From the NCBI GenBank assembly GCA_027449885.1, contig DAIDKS010000040.1:50457-114456 (forward strand): a DNA stretch of 64,000 nt. Reading direction: 5' to 3'. The notes beneath the pieces were generated by a model that saw only the letters and a program-made list of their open reading frames with translations, was not told where the DNA came from and searched no databases. A program made the translations under genes and the position numbers. Below, piece by piece: positions 25,523 through 33,777 of this stretch (position 1 is its first letter; each line of letters begins with the position of its first letter). The DNA is from Acidimicrobiaceae bacterium. Its GTDB lineage: Bacteria; Actinomycetota; Acidimicrobiia; Acidimicrobiales; RAAP-2.

Positions 25523-26722
25523 ATGGAGTTCCGACGCATCACCGGCCTGCCCCCGTACGTCTTCGCTCAGATCAACGGACTGAAGGCCGCCGCCCGGGCC
25601 GCCGGCCGCGACGTCGTGGACTTCGGCTTCGGGAACCCCGACCTCCCCAGTCCCGACGTCGCGGTCGAGAAGCTGGCCGAGGCTGCGCACAACCCGCGTA
25701 ACCACCGCTACAGCGCGAGCCGGGGGATCCCCAACCTGCGGGCCGCGATCGCCCAGCGTTACCGCGAGGTCTTTCGCGTGGATCTCGACCCCGAGACCGA
25801 GGTCGTGACGACCATCGGGGCGAAGGAGGGTCTCACCCACCTGATGTGGGTCCTGCTCGGCCCCGGGGACAGCGCCCTCGTCCCCACGCCCAGCTACCCG
25901 ATCCATCTCGCCGGGCCCGGATTCGCGGGCGCCACGGTCGTCCCGGTGCCGGTCGGCGATCCCGGCGAGGGCGGGGATCCGGGAGCGGCCTTCTTGGCGT
26001 CAGCGGCCGCCGCCTACGACGCGGCCGAGGTGCGTCCGCGCGTCCTCATCTGCTCCTTCCCCCACAACCCGACGACGGCGACCGTCGACCTCGCGTTCAT
26101 GCGGCGCCTGGTGGCCTTCGCGGCCGAGCGGGACCTCGTCGTCTGTCACGACTTCGCCTACGCCGACCTCGGATTCGACGGCTACCGCCCGCCCTCGATC
26201 CTGGAGGTCCCGGGGGCGAAGGAGCGGTGCGTCGAGTTGTACACGCTCACGAAGTCCTTCTCGATGGCGGGCTGGCGCGTCGGCTTCATGGTGGGCAACG
26301 CCGAGATCGTCGCCGCCCTCACCAAGCTGAAGAGCTACCTCGACTACGGCACCTTCCAGCCGGTCCAGATCGCCGCCATCGTCGCGATGAACGAGGCGAA
26401 GGCGTACCCGGACGAGCTGCGGGCCGTCTACCAGTCGCGGCGCGACGCCCTCGTCGAGGGCCTCAACCGGATTGGGTGGCCCGTCGTCGCGCCGCGCGGA
26501 TCGATGTTCCTCTGGGCCCCGATCCCCGAGCCGTACCGTGCGATGGGGTCGCTCGCCTTCGCGACGCACCTCGTCGAACGGGCCGACGTCGCGACGAGTC
26601 CCGGCGTCGGATTCGGTGAGGGGGGTGACGGACACGTGCGCTTCGCCCTCATCGAGAACGAGGCCCGCACCGCCCAGGCGATGCGGGCCCTGCGACGGGC
26701 ACTACCCGAACTCCGCGGTTAG
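25523..26722 (+). CDS. Class I aminotransferase (AlaC/AlaA-like)
   Basis: 399 aa fold-type I PLP aminotransferase. VVDFGFGNPDLPSPDVAVEKL near the N terminus, HNPRNHRYSASRGIPNLRAAIA, SFPHNPTTATVD (substrate/PLP Asn), HDFAYADLGFDGY (PLP Asp/Tyr) and the Schiff-base Lys in TLTKSFSMAGWRVGF are all present, ending with HVRFALIENEAR (substrate Arg). The set matches alanine-synthesising transaminases of the AlaC group. Convergent with the SMP-30 gene (4-base overlap). Confidence 0.9.
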   Translation: MEFRRITGLPPYVFAQINGLKAAARAAGRDVVDFGFGNPDLPSPDVAVEKLAEAAHNPRNHRYSASRGIPNLRAAIAQRYREVFRVDLDPETEVVTTIGAKEGLTHLMWVLLGPGDSALVPTPSYPIHLAGPGFAGATVVPVPVGDPGEGGDPGAAFLASAAAAYDAAEVRPRVLICSFPHNPTTATVDLAFMRRLVAFAAERDLVVCHDFAYADLGFDGYRPPSILEVPGAKERCVELYTLTKSFSMAGWRVGFMVGNAEIVAALTKLKSYLDYGTFQPVQIAAIVAMNEAKAYPDELRAVYQSRRDALVEGLNRIGWPVVAPRGSMFLWAPIPEPYRAMGSLAFATHLVERADVATSPGVGFGEGGDGHVRFALIENEARTAQAMRALRRALPELRG

Positions 26723-27603
26723 GGCCACCCGGCTCCCGGCACGCCGACCTCGACGGCCTCGATGGCGCCGTCGCGCGCGTCGGCGACGACGAAGCGGCTC
26801 GAGGTCGGGGCGGTCATCACGAAGAGCGTGGTTCGCGTTGTCCCGCCCAGTGCGCAGGCGAAGGCCGGCTGCGTCGTCGTGACGCGGCCGAGGACCGCGC
26901 CTCCCTCCGCGACGCGACGCACCTCGGGGGCGACGGCGTTCGCGACCCACACGCACCCCTCGGCGTCGAGGCAGATCCCGTCGGGGGCGACCGGACCCAG
27001 GTCGGCGAAGACGCGCCGATCGTGGAGAGTTCCGTCGTCGGCGACCCGAAAGGCGCTCAGGCGCGACCGGAGGGTCTCGGCGACGATCAGCGTCGCACCG
27101 TCCGGCGTGAGCACCGCGCCGTTGGGGAAGGACATGTCCGCGACGACCTGTCGCACCGCGCCGTTCGGATCGAGGACGACGAGGTTCGTGGTCGGGGGAG
27201 GCGTCGCCAGGAGACCGGCGACGCCCTCGGCGGCGATGAGCGCGTCGAGATCGAAGCCGAAGTTCCCGACGTAGGCGTGCCCGCGCGGCCCGACGAGGAG
27301 GTCGTTCGCCCAGAAGCCGCAGTAGTCGCTCAGGTCGGCGAGGGTCGTCGGAGGTCCGTCCGTGACCCGCAGCAGTCGGTGATCGGTCATGGAGACGACG
27401 AGCAGGGCCCCGTCGGGCGCCCACGCCAAGCCCGACGGCTGGCCCGGGATCGACACCTCGCGCCGCTCCTCGAGCGTCGCCACGTCGAGGGAGAAGACCC
27501 CGTGTCGATAGAAGTCGCTGAACCAGAGCCGGTCGTCGTGCCAGCGCGGGCTCTCGCCGAAGGCGAGACCCTCGAGGACGACGCGCGACGAGTGCTCGAC
27601 CAT
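26719..27603 (-). CDS. SMP-30/gluconolactonase/LRE-family protein
   Basis: 294 aa six-bladed beta-propeller lactonase-like protein. Signatures: LAFGESPRWHDDRLWFSDF (metal Glu), GQPSGLAWAPDGALLVV, ADLSDYCGFWANDLLVGPRGHAYVGNFG (metal Asn), MSFPNGAVLTPDGATLIVAET and APDGICLDAEGCVWVANA (metal Asp). A Ca/Zn-dependent sugar-lactone or related hydrolase; substrate unknown. I use the ATG at 27603 because AAGGGGGG lies 5 bases before it; the ORF-track GTG would overlap that site. Confidence 0.87.
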   Translation of the reverse strand: MVEHSSRVVLEGLAFGESPRWHDDRLWFSDFYRHGVFSLDVATLEERREVSIPGQPSGLAWAPDGALLVVSMTDHRLLRVTDGPPTTLADLSDYCGFWANDLLVGPRGHAYVGNFGFDLDALIAAEGVAGLLATPPPTTNLVVLDPNGAVRQVVADMSFPNGAVLTPDGATLIVAETLRSRLSAFRVADDGTLHDRRVFADLGPVAPDGICLDAEGCVWVANAVAPEVRRVAEGGAVLGRVTTTQPAFACALGGTTRTTLFVMTAPTSSRFVVADARDGAIEAVEVGVPGAGWP

Positions 27604-27627
27604 GTTCACCCCCCTTGTCGAGCGACC

Positions 27628-29103
27628 CTAGGCGCGCTCGACCGCGCGCCGCCAGGCCGCGTAGTCGGCGTCGAGGGCCGCGGGGTCGGCCGGCCGGACG
27701 CGTCGGTCCGTCGACCATAGGTCGGTCAACTCGTCGAGCGAGCCCCAGAGTCCCGTCGCGAGTCCCGCGAGGGTGGCCGCGCCACGGGCGGTCGCCTCGA
27801 GGTGGGTGCTGCGCACGACCTCGACGCGCGAGTCCGTCGCCTGCAGTTCGAGCAGGAGGTCCATCGCGGCCGCGCCGCCGTCGGCGCGGATCTCGACCGG
27901 GGCGAGTCCGGCCCCGCTCATGGCGTCGGTCATCGCCCGCACCTGGTGGGCGAGGCTCGTCACGAGCGCGCGGGCGAGGTGGCCGGGGCCGCTCGCCGAG
28001 CTCAGCCCGGTGATCGCCCCTCGCGCGTCAGGGCGCCAGAAGGGTGATCCGAGACCGGTGAAGGCGGGGACGACCTGGACCCCTCCCGCGTCGGCCACGG
28101 TGCGGGCGAGGGGTTCGAGGTCACTCGCGCGCGCGATGAGGCCTAGCTCGTCGCGTAACCACTGCACGGCCGCCCCCGCGACGAAGGCCGAGCCCTCGAG
28201 GGCGTAGCTGACCGGTCCGACGGGCCCGAGGTCCCAGGCGACGGTGCCGAGCAGTCCGTCGACCGGCTCGGGAGGCGCGTCGCCCGCGTGGGCGAGCACG
28301 AACGACCCGGTGCCGTAGGTCGCCTTGACGACGCCCCGCGTGAAGCCGGCCTGGCCGAAGAGGGCGGACTGCTGGTCCCCGAGGACGGCGGCGATGGGCA
28401 GGTGAGCGAGCTCGGGGACGACGCGGCCGTCGACGTGACCGAACGGCCCGGTGGAGGGACGAAGGTCCGGGAGCAGATCGCGGTCGACGCCGAATGTCGC
28501 GAGTAGCGGCGGGGACCAGCGGAGTGTCGTGAGATCGAGCAGCAGCGTGCGCGACGCGTTCGACGGCTCGGTGAGGAACTCGCCGCCGTCGGCCCCACCC
28601 GTCAGCCACCAGACGAGCCAGGTGTCGAGGGTGGCGAGGGACGGGGCGACGAGGCCGTCGAGGTGGCCGTGATCGGCGAGCCACTCCATCTTGGTCGCCG
28701 AGAAGTACGGGTCCAGGACGAGTCCGGTGGCGCGGCGCAGGCGGGGCTCGACACCGAGGGATCGCAGTTCGTCGCACCGTGGTGCCGTCCGTCGGTCCTG
28801 CCAGACGAGAGCGCGGTGCGGGAGGTGACCGCTGTCGCGGTCGAACGCGAGAGTCGTCTCGCGCTGGTTGGTGAGGCCGAGGGCGACGGCGTGATGGCCG
28901 TGGTGATGGATCGTTGTCGCGACGGCGCGCAGGACGGCGACGGCGAGCTCCGCGATCTCCGCGGCGTCTTGCTCGACGAGTCCGGGCTCGGGAAACGTCG
29001 AGGCGAGGGGTCGCGACGCGGTCGCGACCTCCCGTCCGGAGCGGTCCAGGGCGACGGCCCGAACGCTCGTCGTGCCGGCGTCGAGCGCGATGACGACCTC
29101 CAC
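27628..29103 (-). CDS. glpK: Glycerol kinase
   Basis: FGGY-family kinase making sn-glycerol-3-phosphate. 491 aa. N-terminal VIALDAGTTSVRAVALD, PGLVEQDAAEI, GLTNQRETTLAFDRDSG, ALVWQDRRT and the FGGY signature region YFSATKMEWLADHG; the C-terminal half has GDQQSALFGQAGF, KATYGTGSFVLAH, PAFTGLGSPFWRPDARG and IRADGGAAAMDLLLELQAT. No aquaporin or glpD adjacent. GTG start follows TAGCCT by 6 bases. Divergent from nrdJ. Confidence 0.93.
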   Translation of the reverse strand: MEVVIALDAGTTSVRAVALDRSGREVATASRPLASTFPEPGLVEQDAAEIAELAVAVLRAVATTIHHHGHHAVALGLTNQRETTLAFDRDSGHLPHRALVWQDRRTAPRCDELRSLGVEPRLRRATGLVLDPYFSATKMEWLADHGHLDGLVAPSLATLDTWLVWWLTGGADGGEFLTEPSNASRTLLLDLTTLRWSPPLLATFGVDRDLLPDLRPSTGPFGHVDGRVVPELAHLPIAAVLGDQQSALFGQAGFTRGVVKATYGTGSFVLAHAGDAPPEPVDGLLGTVAWDLGPVGPVSYALEGSAFVAGAAVQWLRDELGLIARASDLEPLARTVADAGGVQVVPAFTGLGSPFWRPDARGAITGLSSASGPGHLARALVTSLAHQVRAMTDAMSGAGLAPVEIRADGGAAAMDLLLELQATDSRVEVVRSTHLEATARGAATLAGLATGLWGSLDELTDLWSTDRRVRPADPAALDADYAAWRRAVERA

Positions 29104-29109
29104 GCGCCG

Positions 29110-29115
29110 AGGCTA
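29110..29115 (-). promoter_or_regulatory. -10 element of leaderless glpK promoter
   Basis: TAGCCT on the minus strand, 6 bases, GTG at 29103. Confidence 0.55.
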
Positions 29116-29166
29116 GCCAGAGGGCGGGGTGATTCCCTTGAGATTCCGGGCTGAACGAAGTTCTCG

Positions 29167-29196
29167 TTGACACCGTGGTAATTACAGTGGTGTAAT
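29167..29196 (+). promoter_or_regulatory. Promoter of nrdJ
   Basis: TTGACA, 18-base spacer, TGTAAT; one of only two consensus -35 boxes I see in the window. The spacer holds a GTAATTAC palindrome flanked by CACC and GGTG (29171-29192). Predicted start near 29203 leaves a leader of about 120 bases to the nrdJ ATG. Confidence 0.55.
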
Positions 29197-29229
29197 GACA
29201 CAGCATCTTGCGATGCGATGTGCCATCGG

Positions 29230-29245
29230 CCACTACATATTGTGG
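29230..29245 (+). promoter_or_regulatory. Candidate NrdR box upstream of nrdJ
   Basis: CCACTACATATTGTGG is a near-perfect match to the family consensus for NrdR (ACACWATATWTWGTGT). It lies about 27 bases after the predicted start site. A weaker palindrome in the promoter spacer could be the partner site, although the spacing is not the usual one. Confidence 0.55.
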
Positions 29246-29325
29246 TTGCAGGGGGGAGCGGTCGCTTCCCCGCCCATCGCGGACAGGTGCGTGCGGTGTC
29301 GGGAACGAACGAGAGAGAGACGAAA

Positions 29326-32193
29326 ATGGCTATCGCTCCGCAGCGAGTGGGGATTGGGATCCGCCGGTACTTCACGGTGGATGACCGGCACCCGTACGAC
29401 GAGGTGGTCTGGGAGCGCCGTGACGCGCGCATCACGAACTATCGCGATGGTTCGGTGGCCTTCGAGCAGCTCGGGGTCGAGGTCCCGGCGTCGTGGTCGA
29501 TGAACGCGACCAACATCCTCGCTCAGAAGTACTTTCGGGGCACCCTGGGGACCTCGGAGCGCGAGTGGAGCCTGAAGCAGGTCGTCGACCGTATCGTCGA
29601 CACGATCACCGCGTGGGGCGTCGAGGGTGACTACTTCGCCGACGACGAGGAGGCCGAGACCTTCCGCGCCGAACTGAAGCACCTGCTCGTGACCCAGAAG
29701 GCGGCCTTCAACTCGCCGGTCTGGTTCAACATCGGGGTCCCGGGCGTTCCTCAGCAGGGCAGTGCCTGCTTCATCCTCGCCGTCGAGGACTCGATGCGGT
29801 CGATCCTCAACTGGTACACGGAGGAGGGGATCATCTTCAAGGGTGGCTCCGGCGCCGGCGTCAACCTGTCGCGGATCCGCGCGAGCTCCGAGCCCCTCGA
29901 GGGTGGCGGTACGGCGAGTGGTCCCGTGTCCTTCATGCGTGGGGCCGACGCCTCGGCCGGGACGATCAAGTCCGGCGGCAAGACGCGCCGCGCCGCGAAG
30001 ATGGTCATCCTCGACGTGGATCACCCGGACGTCGAGGAGTTCATCTGGTGCAAGGCCCGCGAGGAGGAGAAGGCTCGCGTCCTGCGTGACGCCGGCTTCG
30101 ACATGGACCTCGACGGGAAGGACATCAACTCGATCCAGTACCAGAACGCCAACAACTCCGTCCGCGTGACCGACGAGTTCATGCACGCGGTCCTCGCCGA
30201 CGGTGACTGGAGCCTGACGGCTCGCTCTGACGGCTCGGTCATCACGACGGTGAAGGCCCGCCAGATCTGGCACGAGATCGCCCAGGCCGCCTGGGAGTGC
30301 GCCGACCCGGGCCTGCAGTTCGACACGACGATCAACAAGTGGCACACGTCGCCCAACACGGCCCGTATCAATGGATCGAACCCGTGCTCGGAGTACATGC
30401 ACATCGACAACTCCGCGTGCAACCTCGCGAGCATCAACCTGCTCAAGTTCCTCCTGGCCGACGGGCGGTTCGACACGGAGGCCTTCCGCGCCGCCGTGGA
30501 GGTCGTCTTCACGGCCCAGGAGATCATCGTGGGCTTCGCGGACTACCCGACCGAGAAGATTGGCGAGAACTCTCGCAAGTTCCGCCAGTTGGGCATCGGC
30601 TACGCCAACCTGGGGGCCCTCCTCATGGCGTCGGGTCTCGCCTACGACTCGGACGCCGGACGGGCGTGGGCGGCGTCGGTGTCCGCGCTGCTCACCGGGC
30701 ACGCCTACGTGACGAGTGCCCGGATCGCTGGTCGGCTCGGGCCCCACGAGGGCTACGCGGACAACGCCGAGCCCATGCTGAACGTTCTGCGCATGCACCG
30801 GGCGGCCGCCGACGAGATCGATGATCGGGAGGTGCCCGCGCACCTCGTGGGCGCGGCGCGCGAGGCGTGGCGCGAGGCCGTCGAGCTCGGCGAGCGCTAC
30901 GGCGTGCGCAACGCCCAGGCCTCGGTGCTCGCTCCGACGGGGACGATCGGCCTGCTGATGGACTGCGACACGACAGGCATCGAGCCGGACCTGGGTCTGG
31001 TCAAGATGAAGAAGCTCGTGGGTGGCGGGAACATGTCGATCGTCAACCAGACCATTCCGCGGGCTCTCGACGCCCTCGGCTACAGCGAGGACGAGGCGGC
31101 GGCGATCGTCGCCTACATCGACGAGAACAAGTCGATCGTGGGGGCGCCCGCCCTCAAGGCCGAGCACCTGCCGGTCTTCGCCTGCTCGATGGGCGACAAC
31201 GTGATCCACTACTTGGGACACGTGAAGATGATGGCCGCCGTCCAGCCGTTCATCTCCGGAGCGATCTCGAAGACGGTGAACATGCCCGAGGACGCCACCG
31301 TCGAGGAGGTGGAGGACCTCCACCTCGAGGCGTGGCGCCTGGGACTGAAGGCCGTCGCCATCTACCGCGACAACTGCAAGGTGGGCCAGCCACTCTCCAC
31401 CGTGAAGAAGGAGTCGGCGGCCACGACGCCGGACGCCACGGTCGTGGAGGAGGACGCGCACTACGCCGAGCTGTACGGGAAGATCGCCAAGCTCGAGGCC
31501 GCTCTCGAGGCCGCGAAGACGACGGCCTCCCACGTGGTGGTGGGGGCCGTGCGGGAGCGCCTGCCGCGTAAGCGCGTGTCCCAGACCTTCGCCTTCCGCG
31601 TGGCCGATTGCGAAGGGTACGTCACGGTCGGCGAGTACGAGGACGGCCGTCCGGGTGAGGTGTTCATCAAGGTCTCGAAGCAGGGGTCGACCCTCGCGGG
31701 GATCATGGACGCCTTCTCCATCTCCATCAGCCTCGGACTCCAGCACGGGGTCCCGCTCGCGACCTACGTGCGCAAGTACGTGAACATGAAGTTCGAGCCG
31801 TCGGGAATGACTGACGACGCCGATCTGCGGATCGCCACGTCACTCGTCGACTACATCTTCCGCCGTCTGGCCCTCGACTACCTGGACCCGAGCGAGCGCG
31901 AGGAGTTGGGCATCTTCTCGACCAACGAGCGCCTTCAGCCGACCCTGCCCGAGGTGGTCGAGCAAGCGACTCCGTCAGTTGGCGTGAACGCCCAGCCCAC
32001 GTTGCTCGACGCCCCAACCCCGCCCGCCACCTCGGCTCCGGTGGTAGCGGCGGCGGCTCCGACGGCCCCGGCTCCGACGCGCCGTCGGGAAGTTCGCGAC
32101 GCGCCGATGTGCTACCAGTGTGGCAACGTGATGCAGCAGGCGGGCTCGTGCTTCGTCTGTGCGAGTTGTGGCACGACGAGCGGCTGCAGCTGA
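29326..32193 (+). CDS. nrdJ: Vitamin B12-dependent ribonucleoside-diphosphate reductase (class II)
   Basis: Adenosylcobalamin-dependent RNR, oxygen-independent dNTP supply. 955 aa from ATG 29326; the ORF track adds 36 upstream codons that lie in the leader, whereas MAIAPQRVGIGIRRYFT is the family N terminus. Finger-loop NPCSEYMHIDNSACNLAS holds the thiyl-radical Cys and the N-x-C-x-E motif; VLAPTGTIGLLMDCDT is the phosphate loop; PVWFNIG is also conserved. The C terminus has an Ala/Pro linker and a zinc-ribbon tail CYQCGNVMQQAGSCFVCASC that re-reduces the site. Confidence 0.96.
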   Translation: MAIAPQRVGIGIRRYFTVDDRHPYDEVVWERRDARITNYRDGSVAFEQLGVEVPASWSMNATNILAQKYFRGTLGTSEREWSLKQVVDRIVDTITAWGVEGDYFADDEEAETFRAELKHLLVTQKAAFNSPVWFNIGVPGVPQQGSACFILAVEDSMRSILNWYTEEGIIFKGGSGAGVNLSRIRASSEPLEGGGTASGPVSFMRGADASAGTIKSGGKTRRAAKMVILDVDHPDVEEFIWCKAREEEKARVLRDAGFDMDLDGKDINSIQYQNANNSVRVTDEFMHAVLADGDWSLTARSDGSVITTVKARQIWHEIAQAAWECADPGLQFDTTINKWHTSPNTARINGSNPCSEYMHIDNSACNLASINLLKFLLADGRFDTEAFRAAVEVVFTAQEIIVGFADYPTEKIGENSRKFRQLGIGYANLGALLMASGLAYDSDAGRAWAASVSALLTGHAYVTSARIAGRLGPHEGYADNAEPMLNVLRMHRAAADEIDDREVPAHLVGAAREAWREAVELGERYGVRNAQASVLAPTGTIGLLMDCDTTGIEPDLGLVKMKKLVGGGNMSIVNQTIPRALDALGYSEDEAAAIVAYIDENKSIVGAPALKAEHLPVFACSMGDNVIHYLGHVKMMAAVQPFISGAISKTVNMPEDATVEEVEDLHLEAWRLGLKAVAIYRDNCKVGQPLSTVKKESAATTPDATVVEEDAHYAELYGKIAKLEAALEAAKTTASHVVVGAVRERLPRKRVSQTFAFRVADCEGYVTVGEYEDGRPGEVFIKVSKQGSTLAGIMDAFSISISLGLQHGVPLATYVRKYVNMKFEPSGMTDDADLRIATSLVDYIFRRLALDYLDPSEREELGIFSTNERLQPTLPEVVEQATPSVGVNAQPTLLDAPTPPATSAPVVAAAAPTAPAPTRRREVRDAPMCYQCGNVMQQAGSCFVCASCGTTSGCS

Positions 32194-32203
32194 TGTGAAC
32201 GTG

Positions 32204-32282
32204 CACCAGGTGACGGACCAAAATTTCATCAAGTGACATGTGTCCTTGCACGAAGTGACACCGCAAATTCCACTTGGTGACA
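32204..32282 (+). repeat. Four tandem 22-bp units with core AAGTGACA
   Basis: CACCAGGTGACG, CATCAAGTGACA, CACGAAGTGACA and CACTTGGTGACA start at 32204, 32227, 32249 and 32271, a period of 23, 22 and 22 bases (about two helical turns). The variable parts between cores are partly A/T-rich. It begins 10 bases after the nrdJ stop. More GTGAC cores in the same orientation follow (32325, 32332, 32577, 32611, 32692). Could be protein-binding iterons or the multiple terminal repeats of a lost insertion sequence. Confidence 0.6.
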
Positions 32283-32290
32283 GCGACGTC

Positions 32291-32320
32291 GACGGCGGTC
32301 CTCCCCGGAGGGCCGCCGTC
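32291..32320 (+). terminator. GC-rich hairpin downstream of nrdJ
   Basis: GACGGCGG and CCGCCGTC pair as an 8-bp stem, extended by TCC/GGA, around a CCCC loop. It lies 98 bases after the nrdJ stop and has no T-run. Plausible 3' end of the nrdJ transcript. Confidence 0.4.
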
Positions 32321-32719
32321 TCGCGTGACGCGTGACGGACCACGCCACCTTCGCCACGTCCACGGGACTGCTTCGAGACGCCTGAGGACTTCGGGCGCGA
32401 GTCCAAGATGATGTGGATCCCGGCTAGGAGCCTCGACGAGGCGGTACGGGTCGCTCGCGCGATCGATCAGCACGCGCAGGCGATGGAGGTGAACCGGTTC
32501 CTACGGCGCGGCCGCTACTCCGTGATCGATCTCGCCAGGGCCCCATGGAGCGCCCGGAGACTCTGTTGGCGAAGCCGTGACGCTGCGTGAGACCAGAGCG
32601 CGACTACGAAGTGACGCAGTCGCCACGGGCGATGTCGACGACGCGGCGTTCACGGAGACCCTCGCCACCAAAGGCGTAGCGAGTGGTCCAGGTGACCGCA
32701 CAGCGCCGAGGCGGAACCC
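32321..32719. other. Non-coding or degraded stretch between nrdJ and the HTH gene
   Basis: No gene I can support. The 60-codon ORF at 32408-32590 (MMWIPARSLDEAVRVARAI...) has a plausible amphipathic composition but no recognisable family and no ribosome-binding site, so it may be a decayed gene fragment. The stretch carries several scattered GTGAC copies in the same orientation as the tandem repeat. Confidence 0.5.
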
Positions 32720-32762
32720 GTCAGTTTCATTTGACATATATCAGGTGTCAGGCTAAACTGAC
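32720..32762 (+). promoter_or_regulatory. Promoter and nested operator of the HTH/Clp-N pair
   Basis: TTGACA (32731-32736), 17 bases, TAAACT (32754-32759), then 7 bases and ATG: a strong sigma-70 promoter giving a leaderless message. Two nested inverted repeats cover it: GTCAGTTT/AAACTGAC (32720-32727 and 32755-32762) and TGACA/TGTCA (32732-32736 and 32746-32750). Such symmetry over -35 and -10 suggests autorepression by the encoded HTH protein. Confidence 0.6.
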
Positions 32763-32766
32763 AAGC

Positions 32767-32979
32767 ATGGATGGCAGCGATCTTAAGTTGGATGTCTCGT
32801 CGGACGACCCGGCCGTCAGTCTTCGTGCCTCGCTGGCGCTCCACCGCCTTGCAGAGAGAGTCGAAGCGAACAGCGTGGCCCTGGCTAGACAGAAGGGCTG
32901 GTCGTGGAAGCAGATCGGCGATGCCCTGGGGGTCACACGCCAGTCCGTGCACACCAAGTACAACAAGGAGTCTTCGTGA
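32767..32979 (+). CDS. Small helix-turn-helix protein, 70 aa
   Basis: MDGSDLKLDVSSDDPAVSLRA leads into a helical N half (ALHRLAERVEANSVALARQKG) and a clear HTH, WSWKQIGDALGVTRQSVHTKYNK. The HTH resembles the sigma-70 region 4-like or Xre-like helix pair found in small actinobacterial regulators that accompany Clp N-domain proteins. ATG follows TAAACT by 7 bases. Codons are less GC-extreme than the neighbours. It overlaps the Clp-N gene by 4 bases and is a likely autoregulator. Confidence 0.82.
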   Translation: MDGSDLKLDVSSDDPAVSLRASLALHRLAERVEANSVALARQKGWSWKQIGDALGVTRQSVHTKYNKESS

Positions 32980-33488
32980 CCAGTAACTCAGTTGCGCCAG
33001 AGACCTTTCACGTCTGGGCCCTTTACCTGCGGGCCAGCGAGGAGGCCCGTCGTCGAGGAGATCGCCGGGTGGGCACCGAACATCTCGTGCTCGCTGCGCT
33101 GGAGGAACCCTCAGTGGAGACTCTCTTGGGCGTGACGTTGCAGCAGGCCCGTGACGCTCTGCAGTCACTTGATCGGTCGGCGCTGGCGACCTTCGGCGCG
33201 GGACTCGATCTCGAGGTGGCACCCGCGCCGACGCGGGCCCTACCGAAGGAACCGAAGTTCAGAGACGTGATGCGCCAAGGTCGCCTGCGCATGACACCCG
33301 CGGCCAAGAAGGTGCTCGAGGACGCAGTTCGACCCAATCGCCGCAAGACTCAGGTCACGGCCGATCAGCTTGTGAATCGCATCGTCGCGCTCCGGTCGCC
33401 TGATCCCTCGGCGGCACTGCTGGGAGCGCTGGGAGTCAATGCGTCGGACATACTTCAGCGCCTGGACACGACCGCACCGAGGAACTGA
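32976..33488 (+). CDS. Clp N-terminal-domain protein (no ATPase)
   Basis: 170 aa with GTG start overlapping the HTH stop and AAGGAG 6 bases upstream. It has two Clp_N half repeats: FHVWALYLRASEEARRRGDRRVGTEHLVLAALEEPS with LLGVTLQQARDAL, and RMTPAAKKVLEDAVRPN...QVTADQLVNRIVAL with AALLGALGVNASDIL. The linker is Pro/Lys rich. There is no AAA module, so it cannot be a ClpC/ClpB; it may bind substrates or tune a Clp protease, as other stand-alone Clp_N proteins are thought to. Confidence 0.83.
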   Translation: MTSNSVAPETFHVWALYLRASEEARRRGDRRVGTEHLVLAALEEPSVETLLGVTLQQARDALQSLDRSALATFGAGLDLEVAPAPTRALPKEPKFRDVMRQGRLRMTPAAKKVLEDAVRPNRRKTQVTADQLVNRIVALRSPDPSAALLGALGVNASDILQRLDTTAPRN

Positions 33489-33777
33489 ACTTCGTTGACG
33501 ACTCAGAGAGAGTCTCACCTCGCCTTGTGTGACAGGGCGGTAGCGAATCCACGTTGTCGACGACAGAGCCGTCAACAATACGCCGCTGACGCCCCCGGCG
33601 TACGGTCCGTGCCAAGTCTGTCACGGACTAGACACCGTTGCGATCGTTCTACGGCCTATGGGCATGTTGTGCCATCGATGGCGCCGGTCGGGGACTGATT
33701 GACGGTGCCTTCTTCCCTGAACGACACGGCGGTGCGTTTGACCACGGGGAATTCACCAAATGAGACTCTCCTGCCGT
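33489..33777. other. Intergenic stretch with no supported gene
   Basis: Lower GC than the surroundings. All ORFs here are short and unlike known families. The segment AATTCACCAAATGAGACTCT (about 33750-33769), just outside the transposase fragment, could be the eroded end of that element, but I cannot find its partner. Confidence 0.4.

Noticed and set aside
29197-29325. B12 riboswitch in the nrdJ leader
   Set aside because: The leader is only about 120 bases and lacks the B12-box (GCCACTG) and the paired arms; an NrdR box explains control better.
29233-31746. 837-aa ORF on the minus strand
   Set aside because: It is antisense to nrdJ, whose sequence matches class II RNRs throughout; the ORF is a GC-rich mirror artefact.
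32408-32590. 60-aa ORF between nrdJ and the HTH gene
   Set aside because: No ribosome-binding site, no leaderless -10, no family resemblance; possibly a gene fragment but not supportable.
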